Source: Yponomeuta sedellus (Eukaryota > Arthropoda > Insecta > Lepidoptera > Yponomeutidae). From it: a DNA stretch of 64,000 nucleotides. The translations under genes were made by a program, and so were the position numbers. Of the stretch, positions 20,666-31,260 are shown one piece after another; the stretch's first letter is position 1, and each line of letters starts with the position of its first letter. Under the pieces are notes generated by a model that saw only the letters and a program-made list of their open reading frames with translations, had not been told where the DNA came from and did not search any database. The stretch lies in NCBI GenBank assembly GCA_934045075.1, contig OW203734.1:13762016-13826015 (forward strand), written 5' to 3'.

Positions 20666-21816
20666 CAGAACTAAGTTAATAATAATAATAACTTTTCGAC
20701 TTTTAAACATATCATGTAATGTATTAAGTTGTTTTTTATGTCGTGTAAGTCTTATATTTTTGGTATAGCAAATAAATGTATCCATCCATTTATTAAGTTA
20801 AAGATGACTTTAGAGAAGAGGGTCAAAGTAGGGTTTTTATTCCCCGCTGTTTTTTCTACTAAAACGTTTCGAAGACAGCGGCGAACATCATAAATTGACA
20901 TTCAGTAAACAGAATGTAAATTCTTTGCGCCAAAATAATATATTGATTTCTGAACTTCTACACAACAGATTAACTTGTCAATTCGACGCGTAGGTATATT
21001 ACTTTTTAGTATGTTCTCGCATAACTTCGTCAAATCTTAGCCGATTCGTTTTTAACCTTATTTTTTATTTTTAATATGCTCATTCCTCTTATGGTCTTTT
21101 CTTTCTCATGTCACTCATATTTGTAACATTGTTCCTGCTTTTTTACTATTCGACTACATTTTACCAGTTTTCGTTTTCTTTAACTGTACAGTCCATTCCT
21201 GAACGGCCTACAATGTCGCTGTTGAGGAATGCGCTGTATAATCCTGGGAATGGACTGTATGACCCAATGGTAACCAGATAATGTTTTTCAATCATCGAAA
21301 TACACCTAGACTGTAGGAGTGGGTCGTTATCCGATTTTTGGACGACGAAACGCAACCGTTTTTTCTGGAACGAAAACCGGTCCTCGAAACTGTCCTCGTT
21401 CGCAACTGGTTTCATTGTATGCGAACGAGCAAGGCGCAGAGGACAGTCAAACAAGCCGACGACGTCGCAATGATCTCATTACGTTCTAGGCTCTATTAAT
21501 ATAGCACTAAAGGACATATCCGCGTCAAACAATCTTAGGACTGGTCTCGCGACGAACAAACGCTGGCACTGATTTAGAGTCGCTGGCACTGCTTTAGAAT
21601 GAAACGTATAACGGTCCTATCGTCGCGGAACACAAAACGGTCTTATAAAACGGTTCATCTTTGGAACGATCACGCCTACTAGACTGAAACCAAATTATAC
21701 AAACGACCTCTGGTTTGGTAATCAAGCATAATGACCGCTAGAAAAACGAGGCAATTTATTAATAAATTCCTTCTTAAATTTGTAAGGTGAAAAAATATAA
21801 TCGCCGTCTGGACATT
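20666..21816. other. Unassigned; small inverted repeat near 21187-21259
   Basis: TACAGTCCATTCC and its complement GGAATGGACTGTA (13 bases) enclose about 47 bases. The 97-codon frame across it (21161-21454, -) has no recognisable domain. Confidence 0.4.
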
Positions 21817-21955
21817 TCTTCTTCTTCTTCCTGTGTGTCTCCACTAATGGAGGTTGGCCGTCAGTTCCGCATTATCTTCTTTGTTTTCTGTCAAGCGAAA
21901 CAGGTCTTCGACGCTGGCTGCATCCGCCCATTCCATACGCTTGGGTTAAGAAATA
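21817..21955 (-). repeat. Non-LTR retroelement 3' end
   Basis: A TTCTTCTTCTTCCTG tail, CCACTAATGGAGGTTGGCCG and GTCAAGCGAAACAGGTCTTC are the reverse of a polymerase end plus tail. CAAGCGAAA(C/G)AG is shared with 31180-31260. Confidence 0.5.
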
Positions 21956-22018
21956 TCTGAGTAATTTCTATTTTTACGTTCAAAAATTGTTCTCTATCTA
22001 TATATCTAAAAGCACCAA

Positions 22019-22140
22019 CTGCTTAACGTACCTTGCAAAGCACGGAACCGCTTGGAAAAATGCCACTAGCGATATTCATAGACGGTCACCCGTCCATGCA
22101 CTGAACTTCACCGACTTCGTGATCGTTTAATACGACTCAA
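22019..22140 (-). mobile_element. Family A retroposon head fragment
   Basis: GCTTAACGTACCTTGCAAAG, GGAACCGCTTGG and GGTCACCCGTCC match the head half, diverged. Confidence 0.65.
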
Positions 22141-22177
22141 GAAGCCGGGGCTACGAGCGAGTCGATAGACGGCAGTA

Positions 22178-22362
22178 ACTAAGCCAAGTCAGAGGCCTTA
22201 GGGCGGCTTGAAAACTTCTAAGAGTAAGACCAGCCACTAGTCTTGCAAGTCTCCACCAATCCGAACTTAGCCCCCGTGATGGAGTATGGACAATATCTTC
22301 CTCAGGGAAGAACCCCGTGCCTCTCAGTGGGGACATAATGGGTTGATGATGATAATGATGAT
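22178..22362 (+). mobile_element. Family A variant, 3' part with (GAT)n tail
   Basis: GCCAAGTCAGAGGCCTTAGG, CCAACCTTAG-like and AGCCCCCGTGATGGAGTATG blocks lead to GTGGGGACATAATGGGTTGA and a GATGATGATAATGATGAT tail. It matches the variant at 3985-4172. Confidence 0.7.
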
Positions 22363-22639
22363 ATCTTAAACCAAAAGCTCCAATACAATCAATATCACAG
22401 ACTCCGTACGTCCGACGAATTAATACATGGCAATTTAAATACCAAACCCGACAAAATGATCGACGTAGAGCTGTTGGAATAGTTTCATCCGTGATCGCCA
22501 TCCGTCAATGACGACCTAAATCCTTTTAGAATTAGAGCTGCCAATCTAGTCACAAAATGGAATATCTGTAAATCTAGTAGGGTAATGTCGGGGTGCGATT
22601 CTCGCGTGCCATTGGAATTTGCAACACATTGCATCGTCG

Positions 22640-22790
22640 CCTCAGCTTCGATTGGTACGTTAACTTTGAAAAATTGGTTAGGTGGTACTTTAGCTTTAAG
22701 GCTGCCAATTGTACTGTATCTTTGTAATTATTTTTTAAGAAAGAAAAGAATAGAAAGAAAGACATTTATTATACCAGCAAGACACATCAC
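22640..22790 (+). repeat. Non-LTR or SINE 3' end fragment
   Basis: GCTTTAAGGCTGCCAATTGT and ACTGTATCTTTGTAATTATT match the dispersed 3' end found in reverse at 1850-1965. A-rich sequence follows. Confidence 0.5.
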
Positions 22791-23035
22791 AGAAACAAAA
22801 AACCAGACAATTAACACAATATGAGCACAAAAGAAATAAACCAAATAATTATGCAAATAAACGAAACAAAAAAACAGACATAGGTTTTGTTTGTTTTTTC
22901 CAGGTATACATAAAGAATATTCTTATCTTATCTTAGCATACCAAAAAAATCATTCGAGAGAAATAAGTGTTTGGATGGAGTATGTACGAATACGATATCA
23001 TGAAACATACTTCGATATCAACCCTTATACAAGGG

Positions 23036-23110
23036 TTCTCAATGGTTTCGTTTCACAAATCAGACTGGTAGATGGCGCTCTAGGCAGGACAACGTTTGTT
23101 GGATCCGCTT
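23036..23110 (+). repeat. Dispersed repeat shared with the window end
   Basis: The 36 bases at 23039-23074 (starting CTCAATGGTTTCG, ending ACTGGTAGAT) recur exactly at 63965-64000, cut off by the window edge. The family is unknown. Confidence 0.7.
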
Positions 23111-23149
23111 GTCACATAAGAAATGCTAATCTTATAACACTTAAGTTTT

Positions 23150-23312
23150 ATTTATGAAGATTTATTGTACATAAAAAGGGACTTTAGAATAAAGTGTTCT
23201 CTTTTTATCAATCTAGTGAGAAGGCCACCGTATGTATTTTTAGGTTCTCTTAGGTTTATTTATGTGAAATTCCACTTTTATGTACAATAAAGTGTTCTCT
23301 ATCTATCTATAT
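23150..23312 (+). repeat. Retroelement 3' ends ending in TATC repeats
   Basis: TTGTACATAAAAAGGGACTT with AATAAAGTGTTCTC occurs twice, the second followed by TATCTATCTATATATCC. This is the tail type seen reversed at 30678 and 60181. Confidence 0.6.
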
Positions 23313-23318
23313 ATCCAC

Positions 23319-23703
23319 TTTGATATCAACCCTTGTATGTCCCTACTGCTGGGGCAAGTGTGTCTTCCTGCATCGAAGGAAGGTTAGGCCGTACTCCACC
23401 GCGGGAGTCAAGTCCGGGTTGGTGGAGCCTTGCAAAACTAGTGGCTGATCTTACTATCAGAAGTTTTCAAGCCGCCCTAAAGCCTCAGACTTGGCTTAAA
23501 GACTGCCATCTATCGACGGAAGCCGGCACTAAATGCTTAACGTGCCTTGCGAAGGCACGGAACCGCTCGTAATAATGACATAGCTGTAATCACGGGACGG
23601 TCGCCCTGACCTCTTGCACATCTTGCAACTGACCGCGCCTGTTGTTGCTTAACTCAAGTGATTGATTCCAATCACTCGGTTCGACTAGGCCACGAGCGCT
23701 TCT
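23319..23703 (-). mobile_element. Family A retroposon, full length
   Basis: All blocks are present from the GATATCAACCC tail to GGCCACGAGCGCTT. The 5S-like head on the minus strand includes GAGTTAAGCAACAACAGGCG. About 12 bases are inserted near GTCGCCCTGACC. Confidence 0.85.
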
Positions 23704-23769
23704 CTCATCATCTTCGTCATATTACAAATACGACGTAATAATGCGTTATACAAAAAAACTCACTTTCAC

Positions 23770-23875
23770 CAACCCAGACTTCGCCTCCGTGGTGGAGTAT
23801 GGCCTACCTTTCTGCAATGCAGGAAGAGACCCGTGCCCCAGCAGTGGGGACATACAGGGTTGAAATCGAAAATCG
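23770..23875 (+). mobile_element. Family A retroposon, 3' end
   Basis: GTGGTGGAGTATGGCCTACC, GAAGAGACCCGTGCCCCAGC and TTGAAATCGAAAATCGAT mark the tail. Confidence 0.75.
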
Positions 23876-23897
23876 ATACAATAAATACATACAACTT

Positions 23898-23974
23898 TAA
23901 AAACCTATTTAGAGGCTAAAAATTTCACCCATGCCGGGATTCGAACCCGCAACCTCTGGCTATCCGTACCAGCT
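23898..23974 (-). mobile_element. Family H retroposon, 77-base truncated copy
   Basis: It contains only the 3' half of the tRNA-like module (GGGTTCGAATCCCGGCATGG on the minus strand) and the GCCTCTAAATAGG block. ATACATACAACTT flanks both sides (23885-23897 and 23975-23987), a 13-base target duplication. Confidence 0.85.
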
Positions 23975-24004
23975 ATACATACAACTTACAAATATACTAA
24001 TACC

Positions 24005-24328
24005 TTAATAAAAATAGTGTAATCATGTGGGTACAGTGATATCGTTCCGACGTTAAACCTAACTGCAAAGTAGGTAGTCGGGGCTGTAAGTAATGCAATT
24101 TGCTTAAGTCAGATGTCGCTGCCTGTACGTAATACAGAGAATATTGTAAAGAGGTTCGAAATTTCACTGATGCCGTGAGTCGCCCATTGGCTCAATTGGT
24201 AGAGCGCTGGTACGGATAGCCAGAGGTTGCGGGTTCGAATCCCGGCATGGGTGAAACTTTTAGCCTCTAAATAGGTTTTTAAATTTGTTCCTTAGCACGG
24301 GTTAGTGCATTAAAAATAAAAATAGTGT
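24005..24328 (+). mobile_element. Family H retroposon, complete linear unit (reference copy)
   Basis: This 324-base copy has the duplication AATATACTAATACC on both sides (23991-24004 and 24329-24342). It starts with TTAATAAAAATAGTGTAATC and carries a tRNA-like module at about 24182-24254 with an A-box match (TGGCTCAATTGG) and an exact B box (GGTTCGAATCC). It ends with GCCTCTAAATAGG, a GCAC...GTGC hairpin and an A-rich tail. The tRNA-like fold has mismatches at pairs 7-66 and 49-65, and C in place of T33, so it is a derived module and not a working tRNA gene. Confidence 0.85.
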
Positions 24329-24342
24329 AATATACTAATACC

Positions 24343-25799
24343 ATCAATTAGTTGTTGCTTGCGCGCACGGTAGTTTTGATTACGTTGTATCTTGCCCTTT
24401 CCTATTTGAATGGAGCAAACTTCAAGTGACAAGGAGGCTCTGTCTTGTTACTTGAAGTTTACTCGATTTATAGTTATCAATTTCGACTCAATATCAGCTG
24501 AAAATTTGCTAACTACGCTCTCGATCTCATACTCGTAAGTTGTGTTGAACAGCCGAAGTTTACAATATCATCAACTAAGTTGGCGATGTAGATGGAATGA
24601 TAAAAAGCGTACCATAGTGGTTTCTCGAGTTGAATGGATTGGATTGGACATGGATAGTACAACACAATATCGCAAATCTATTTACGGTTAGAGAATTGAG
24701 GAATTTAGTTAATATAAGATAAGAATTTTCTTCATTGTGCACCTGGAAAAAACAACAAACACAAAATAATTTACAAATTCATTGCTAAAAGCAATTGAGA
24801 AATCCACAAATTAAATATATATCTCAAGGTCTGTCCGTTTCTTCAGATTTAGTTTAGAAATTACAAGATCGAACAATAATTACATAACTAGGGACTTTAG
24901 TGAAAAGCTCATATCAGAGATGCGTTTACTCTTCCACGTGATGATATGTCTTACTTTTGTGATTTATTTTACCTACTTACGATACTGAAGGTATATACAA
25001 TTGATTTTAGCTAGTTCGGTTTAGATTCGAATACGCTACGTTTTATTTTTAAATGGCACTCTGATATGTTTTTTTTTTAAAACCGAGCACAGTCTACTAA
25101 GGCACTAAAAATTCTCAAATTATTATAATGAATGACCTCTATTTTCGGAATACGTAGGTAAAAATGGAGGTATCGTGAAAGTATATCATGGAGTCAGTGT
25201 CAATTTCCAGATCAGCACAAACATTATGGCCACCAACTCTAAAACCTTACAGCCAGAATCGATTAGAAACATTAGTAGCTCGCTAGAGTAGTGCTGCGTC
25301 TCGACAGATCATTGTTTTGATAGGCACAGCCAATCAGCATTTTAATAACAAGATTTTTCATCTCGAAACAATATATTTTAAATATTTTTTTTATTAGTTA
25401 CGTCTATTTCTAAAAGTAAATATACTCATTTATCACGTTTATTAATAGTACAGTAATAAATAATATTTTTAACTGTTAGATACATAGCCGCGGCTTTCAA
25501 ATGGTGGGTCATTTCAGGGTGAAGAAAGTTCATTTATAAAAATAGTCAAGGTTTTTGAGTCTGCGTACAGCGCGTGATAATTTAGATGAAATGCCAGAAT
25601 AGGATCCTTGTTCCGTGTTCCATTAGCGGGACAGCTCATGTACGATAGCATAACCCATTTTCTGCCAACTCTAAACTTCACGTGCAACGTGGCCGCAGCA
25701 GTGTGCTTTGTGGAAATTGTTTTCATATTGTATTCGCTTTTGATGGGACTGTAAATAAAAGCTGTTGCGAAATAGAACCTCTTCACAAGGAAGGGAACC
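24343..25799. other. Unassigned; retroelement-like fragment near 24722-24830
   Basis: TTTTCTTCATTGTGCACCTG resembles 1815-1840 and similar 3' ends. The 90-codon frame at 25514-25786 (-) has reasonable codon mix but no domain or splice evidence that I can name. Confidence 0.4.
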
Positions 25800-26010
25800 C
25801 CGTTATGTATTTTTAGGTAAAAGTTACAAGATGCATAGTTTGCTGATCGGTCGCAACTCTTTCCTGATCGACCGCTTTTATCGCAGTTAAAGTTTATTCC
25901 TACCTATCACTTTTATCGAAGAGATCACTTTTTAGTGATAAAGCCGCCGTCTGTACTCTTAGCTTAAGAAATAATATTTGTTTATGTACAATAAAGTGTT
26001 CTGCGGTGGG
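25800..26010 (+). repeat. Retroelement 3' end
   Basis: TCGAAGAGATCACTTTTTAG, TGATAAAGCCGCCGTCTGTA and TTATGTACAATAAAGTGTTC match the reversed element at 30678-31000. Confidence 0.6.
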
Positions 26011-26329
26011 TACACGTGGTGAGACCAAAACTCTCTCTCTATCTGAGAGAAAAACTGTGTCCTACCGCTGTTATATTATATTTAAGAACATGAAATATCA
26101 GCATAGTAGTCAGCGAAACACTTAAATTAGTCACGAAACAATGTTGCGTGGCTTTCAAGCAGGCGCGGCGGCGTGGTCGCATCAGGTAAAGATAGCAGAT
26201 TGACACGCAAAGCTTCGCAGAAGCCACTTGTCTATCTTTCAGAAAAAAAAACCTAAAGCTTATTAAGGGGCTCCATGCAGTGACAGCGCACCAATTGTAA
26301 AAAAAACATATCTTGTTTTATAGATCGTT

Positions 26330-26861
26330 ACACTATTTTTATTTTTAATGCACTAACCCGACATCTGACTTGCTTAAGTCAGATGTCGCTGCCTGTACGA
26401 AATACAGAGAATATTGTAAAGAGGTTCGAAATTTCACTGATGCCGTAAGTCGCCCATTGGCTCAATTGGTAGAGCGCTGGTACGGATAGCCAGAGGTTGC
26501 GGGTTCGAATCCCGGCATGGGTGAAATTTTTAGCCTCTAAAAAGGTTTTTAAATTTGTTCCTTAGCACGGGTTAGTGCATTAAAAATAAAAATAGTGTAA
26601 TCATGTGGGTACAGTGATATCGTTCCGATGTTAAACCTAACTGCAAAGTAGGTAGTCGGGGCCGTAAGTAATGCAATTTGCTTAAGTCAGATGTCGCTGC
26701 CTGTACGTAATACAGAGAATATTGTAAAGAGGTTCGAAATTTCACTGATGCCGTGAGTCGCCCATTGCCTCAATTGGTAGAGCGCTGGTACGGATAGCCA
26801 GAGGTTGCGGGTTCGAATCCCGGCATGGGCGAAATTTTTAGCCTCTAAATAGGTTTTTAAA
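26330..26861 (-). mobile_element. Family H retroposon, dimer with inverted tail
   Basis: Two family H units lie in tandem (tRNA-like modules near 26452 and 26757), fused at the left to an inverted A-rich tail (ACACTATTTTTATTTTTAAT). TTATAGATCGTT flanks the whole 532 bases (26318-26329 and 26862-26873). Taking the A-rich end as the RNA 3' end, the insertion is minus-sense, with the two tandem units antisense to its own tail. Confidence 0.85.
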
Positions 26862-26934
26862 TTATAGATCGTTTTTTGCAAAAAGTACAATACCTCAATC
26901 ATGTTAATGTGATTTTTAGAAATGGGAAGAGAAA

Positions 26935-27070
26935 AAGTACCCGTAACCGGCGTGCGTGCATGCAACGATTTATGAACGTTGATGAAGCGAAGGTGATCTG
27001 TCAGGATCGTGGCAGGTGGCAGTCCCTGATTTCTGCCTACCCCTCTGGAATACAGGCGTAAGGTTATGTA
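26935..27070 (+). pseudogene. Non-LTR polymerase C-terminus fragment
   Basis: It encodes KSTRNRRACMQRFMNVDEAK, then VICQDRGRWQSLISAYPSGIQA and a stop. This is the extreme C-terminus of an insect LINE polymerase, also seen at 28160, 34078 and 41638. Confidence 0.7.
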
Positions 27071-28159
27071 TGTGATTTTTAGAATCCACCACCACGATAG
27101 TTTTGTTTAAATATCAGTCTGACTCTTTTAGACCGTTAGTTGAAAAACATTTGAAATGCGAAAGTTCTTTTTCAGCCACCAATGTTGATTTTTCATGTGT
27201 GATATTAAAAAGAAAATCTGCTGCGAAATATCGTACAACTAAATGCATTCAACAAAGCAACTAGAACGTCACATAAAATAAAACACCTCAGTTAGAAGCA
27301 CGCTTCGTTACACGTGTAAAAAAACTGGACAAAACAAAGAAAACTGGATTGAAACTCTGCAAAAAGTCCCTGCATGTAACACACAGGATTTTTTATTGTC
27401 TCTATGCATTTTTGTGAGAAAAAACCACGTGGTTTCGTTTCGCCCGCTATGCACATCGTCCGTCAGCGTACTAACAAAAAGTTAAGAGCGGAAATTTTCA
27501 TTAACATTTTTAACATATTCAAACTCCGTCAAGGCGCGACCGCGTGGGACGGGTATTGATTTGATCAAAGAAGGAAGTATTTATAATATTTTAGGTACAG
27601 TCGACTTTGTGACGATCTTTACATTACTGCCGCATTCAGAGACGTCGTGTTAAAATTGATGTTTATTTAAATATCATTTTCTTTCACTTATTATCAATGA
27701 AACAGAAAAGGATAACAGGATACTTGGAGGAGATTAACTTTAAATTAACGGAGAGTTTCTGAGGGCGGCGGTGAGTCTGGTGAACCCAACAGTTGTCCTG
27801 CAAGCAGCGCCATCTGCCGGGATGGTTTGTGACTCTAATAATCATCCAGGGCGCCACCCAAACGCATACAAAAAAATCATTTAACTGTTTAGTAGTTTAG
27901 GAGAAGTTCAGTGAAAGACACGTACAGTAGATTAGATTGCACGTAATCAGTTATCTTAAGGACAACTTGCCAACAACGGGTCAGTGACCCGTAGCGAGAA
28001 TTGGCTACAGACACAAGAAGTAGAAACTTGTCTTTGTCCTGTGCAATTTCTAGACCACTTTGTCTTTTCAGCTATACGCGAGACGGCCTACCGAACTTTA
28101 GTAGTTTTAGGGCCGATTTCTGAATTCAGAATTTCAGTAAGTAAATATTTTAGTTCATG
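27071..28159. other. Unassigned intronic sequence
   Basis: 1.1 kb without a supported gene or repeat. Confidence 0.5.
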
Positions 28160-28455
28160 AAACTTGTATTGGTTTGGACATGTGGAGAGGATGAAGGAAG
28201 AAAGATTGGCGAAACAAATATATATTGCGAATGTGGAAAGGCTGGTAAGGGAAATACCCAGGCGGACATACATCGACCAAATAAGGGATGTATTAGCAAA
28301 GGGGAAGATAAAAAGTACCCGGAACCGGCGTGCGTGCATGCAACGAGTTATGAACGTTGATGAAGCGAAGGCGATCTGTCAGGATCGTGGCAAGTGGCAG
28401 TCCCTGGTCTCTGCCTACCCGTTTGGGATACAATCGTGAGGTTATGTATGCATGT
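28160..28455 (+). pseudogene. Non-LTR retrotransposon polymerase C-terminus, longest copy
   Basis: An open frame of about 90 codons reads WFGHVERMKEERLAKQIY, then RRTYIDQIRDVLAKGKIK, STRNRRACMQRVMNVDEAK and WQSLVSAYPFGIQS with a stop. WFGHV plus a basic KQIY segment is a hallmark of the C-terminal region of insect endonuclease/reverse-transcriptase LINEs. The GRPRRTY motif of relatives has become EIPRRTY. The polymerase core is absent, so it is a 5'-truncated insertion. Confidence 0.75.
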
Positions 28456-28489
28456 ATTCCCAAATATATGTACACGCCACTTATGCCAA

Positions 28490-28860
28490 TAGCATCATTC
28501 ATTGGCATGGGGATAGCTGAAAATCAGCGCCTTTTGGAGACCGATCCAGATGGCATTCAGCTGAGCTTTGTCCATTTTGGGGTCAGGAAAATGTATGAAA
28601 AAATGTTTTATTCTGTAATTGAAAAAGACGTATTTAATGTTTCTTTTTGGTGTAATTGATTTTGCACCCGAAATCAATCTTTCTGTCACGCTCCTTTCTA
28701 AGAAATTCGAAGAGACAGCACTGCAGTTAACTATGTACTTAGCGAAATTCCCAATTCTGAAACTGGCCTTTATAGCCCCAGCCCCGGTAGTACAACTATG
28801 CGCGACAATCAACAAAAGGAGTATGAAATTATTTTTGTTGCAATGAAATGACACCATCCA
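28490..28860. repeat. Dispersed repeat of unknown type
   Basis: AAGAAATTCGAAGAGACAGC and a following TTCTGAAACTGG/TACAGAAACTG block are shared with 38130-38215. Frames on both strands (28495-28857) show no domain. Confidence 0.4.
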
Positions 28861-28977
28861 TACAAAACAAGTGATTTAGTTCACATGAAGTATTTGTTAT
28901 CAAATTGTATATAATGTTAATAATGCAGAAATGCGACCCATATTATTGTAAGCTATTGCTTTAGCTATACATTATAA

Positions 28978-29160
28978 CTAAAACTGTTTTTATACGGATT
29001 TTACTCGTTTATTACATTTTTACAATTTTCCGAGAACCACGGCACCTGAAAAAGTGCCGAAACGTCCATCCACATCCGTATAAAAACAGTTTTAGTTATA
29101 CCTAGTGTATAGTTTTCATTACGTCTAGTGCGCGTGTTAACCTTAGAATATACTATATAC
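28978..29160. repeat. Penelope-like terminal repeat with inverted ends
   Basis: AAACTGTTTTTATACGGAT at the left is matched by its complement near 29080-29098. Between them lie GGCACCTGAAAAAGTGCC and GAAACGTCC, as at 53166-53225. The stretch 29116-29160 resembles 54206-54245, the coding edge of the Penelope-like copy. It is a non-coding relic. Confidence 0.6.
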
Positions 29161-30152
29161 ACTATAACTGCTTAATTTAGTGACTTGTGCAGCGAGCGAC
29201 TCGTTTTAGCATATAAAACCTGTTTCTAAATTGTGTGAACCTTTATGTTTATTTTCTTTTTGTAATAGCTGTTGGTTTATTATCATAGATCTCTAAACAA
29301 ATAAATAAAAATAACACAATTTTGATAGTGTGTATTAAGGCTGCAAAAAGGTTACAGTCTCAGCATATTGCTATTATTATTATAACCTTTATTTTCCCAA
29401 TTTGACATTACATGCACTTAAATATAAAACATTTTATTTTGTATTTGAGCATGCATTCATTAACTATTCACTTGTATAAAATTTTAATTGTATTACATTT
29501 CAATAGTTTAAAATCCATTAATAAAACTGATTGCTATATTATTCCAAAAAATAGAATGTTTTAAATCATAATCATATTGTAACATCAATATATTTTAAAT
29601 TCATAAATTAAAATAACAGCATGTTGCTAAGAGTTATAAAACCAAAACTACAGATTTTCTGAGAGTCCGCGCGTGACGTCACTAGAAATCGCGACGGAAA
29701 TGTAAAACGCGCGCTGTAAAACTGCGCGCTGTAAAAATATAAAACGAGCGCGGCATGAGGCAATTATTTTTCTTAATATTTCGCGCGACATAGGGTGACA
29801 TAGAGGTGCAAGCTACCGTGGCAAGTATGCACTCTCCATTAAGTTTCATTTATTGGAATAATTAGTTATATCGGCTTGTGTATTTACGAAAATTGTTAAT
29901 TGTTAGGTAAACTAACCAAGCCTGGGTCGACAACGCTAGTTGATTGTCAAAAGTCGCGACTTTCCATTACATTAACTGTCAAATTTTGACATTTCAGCGC
30001 CACAAAACGGGTGACTCGTGCTATTGCAATACCCGGTGTCATTTATTACACATTTATTGTATGTCTTTATAGTAGGTACAGGTGGTAATAATATTGAATA
30101 AATCATGTTCTCCCTTTCGCTATACCTTCTCTTAGATATAATTATCATGCGT
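29161..30152. other. Unassigned; CpG-rich patch at 29660-29800
   Basis: The patch has TGACGTCAC (a CRE-like palindrome near 29673), two AACGCGCGCTGTAAAA-like repeats and GCGCGACATAGG. It could be a MITE core or a regulatory patch; I cannot tell which. Confidence 0.35.
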
Positions 30153-30635
30153 GTATATGTTACAGTCAAAACTCTTAAACGGTCAAACTAGTATTGACTG
30201 CTAAAATCAGTCAAAACTTGTTTTGACTGCAGAAAAATTAAGTAAAATTCTAATATGTATCCAACAATGTCGAGTTGGTTTTCGGTCTTACATGTTCAAC
30301 CAAACACGCTCCTTCGTGCTCCGGTACGCTAGACGCTTCGTCACACCTAAGGTTCACCGTCGAATCTCTAAGGTTTGCTGGAAGAAATTTCTTTCAGAGA
30401 TAAGCTCGTCTTTGTACATGTTATTTCTTATGTAATGTTCTGTTAAATGTTTCGTGTACAATAAAGTATAATTAATTAACCCATATTTTTGTTCTCGCAG
30501 ATTGAGTGATGCATCATTTAAGGTATCTTTACCATTTGGTATTTCAAATGTAAGCTTTGGACAAAAGTACTTTTGACTGATTTAAGCAGTCAAAACTAGT
30601 TTTGACCGTTTAAGAGTTTTGACTGTGACATATAC
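30153..30635. mobile_element. MITE-like element with about 60-base terminal inverted repeats and a nested retroelement piece
   Basis: The left arm (30153-30212) begins GTATATGTTACAGTCAAAAC and its near-complement closes the element at 30575-30635. Blocks TTAAACGGTCAAA and AATCAGTCAAAAC lie inside. The middle carries a retroelement-like 3' end (GGTTTGCTGGAAGAAATTTC, GTACAATAAAGTATAATT), also seen at 51700-51800. No transposase is present and no clear target duplication was seen. Confidence 0.75.
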
Positions 30636-30677
30636 AAATACTTCTTCCTATTCTTTCGTGGATCTATAGGTAGATAG

Positions 30678-31260
30678 GTAAATAGATAGAGAACACTTTA
30701 TTGTACATAAAAATGGAAATCACACAGATATTTCTTAACCTAAGAGTACAAACGGCGGCCTTATCACTAAAAGTGATATCTTCCAGACAACCTTTGGATG
30801 GACTGGACTAATATATTGAAGAAGGAAGTAGATGTACAAATATACAAGATTATTATAAAGGTATAAATGAATACATGCCTAAACCATAGTGTACATATAG
30901 TTATCAACAGATAAATACAAATAATTTACATAAATACACAAAATAAAAAATATATATTATTTTATAAATACATAAACACTTAAGACAATATACATATTGA
31001 AAGGACATAACAAAAAACACAAACAACAACAGATCAATATTACGGATTACTTCAGTGTTATAGTGTACTAGCGTGATAGAACTCCTTTCCCATAGCCTTG
31101 AAAATGGGAAGGGATTTGGCTTTCCGCACCTCCACTGGTAAGGAGGTACTATACTACTGTAGGTTGACCCGCAACTTCAAATATTCCTTGCGTCAGCTTT
31201 TTTCTTAGTCAAGCGAAAGAGATCTTCGGCGCTGGCAGCTGCAGCCCCTTCTCTGATGTT
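30678..31260 (-). repeat. Non-LTR retroelement 3' region
   Basis: It starts with a GATA-rich tail and GAGAACACTTTATTGTACAT, then AAACGGCGGCCTTATCACTA. Near 31080-31240, on the minus strand, it has GACTAAGAAAAAAGCTGACG and CACCTCCTTACCAGTGGAGG, which look like the end of a polymerase frame. There is no intact domain. Confidence 0.5.

Noticed and set aside
24182..24254. tRNA gene candidate (and similar stretches near 26452, 26757, 38605, 60043)
   Set aside because: A and B boxes and much of the fold are there, but C replaces T33, acceptor and T-stem pairs are broken, and every copy lies inside a family H retroposon.
25514..25786. Possible host exon (90 codons, minus strand)
   Set aside because: There is no domain, no convincing acceptor and donor pair, and no GC rise like that of the SK exon.
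28495..28857. 120-codon minus-strand protein with a hydrophobic start
   Set aside because: Part of the region recurs at 38130-38215 as a dispersed repeat, so the frame is probably chance.
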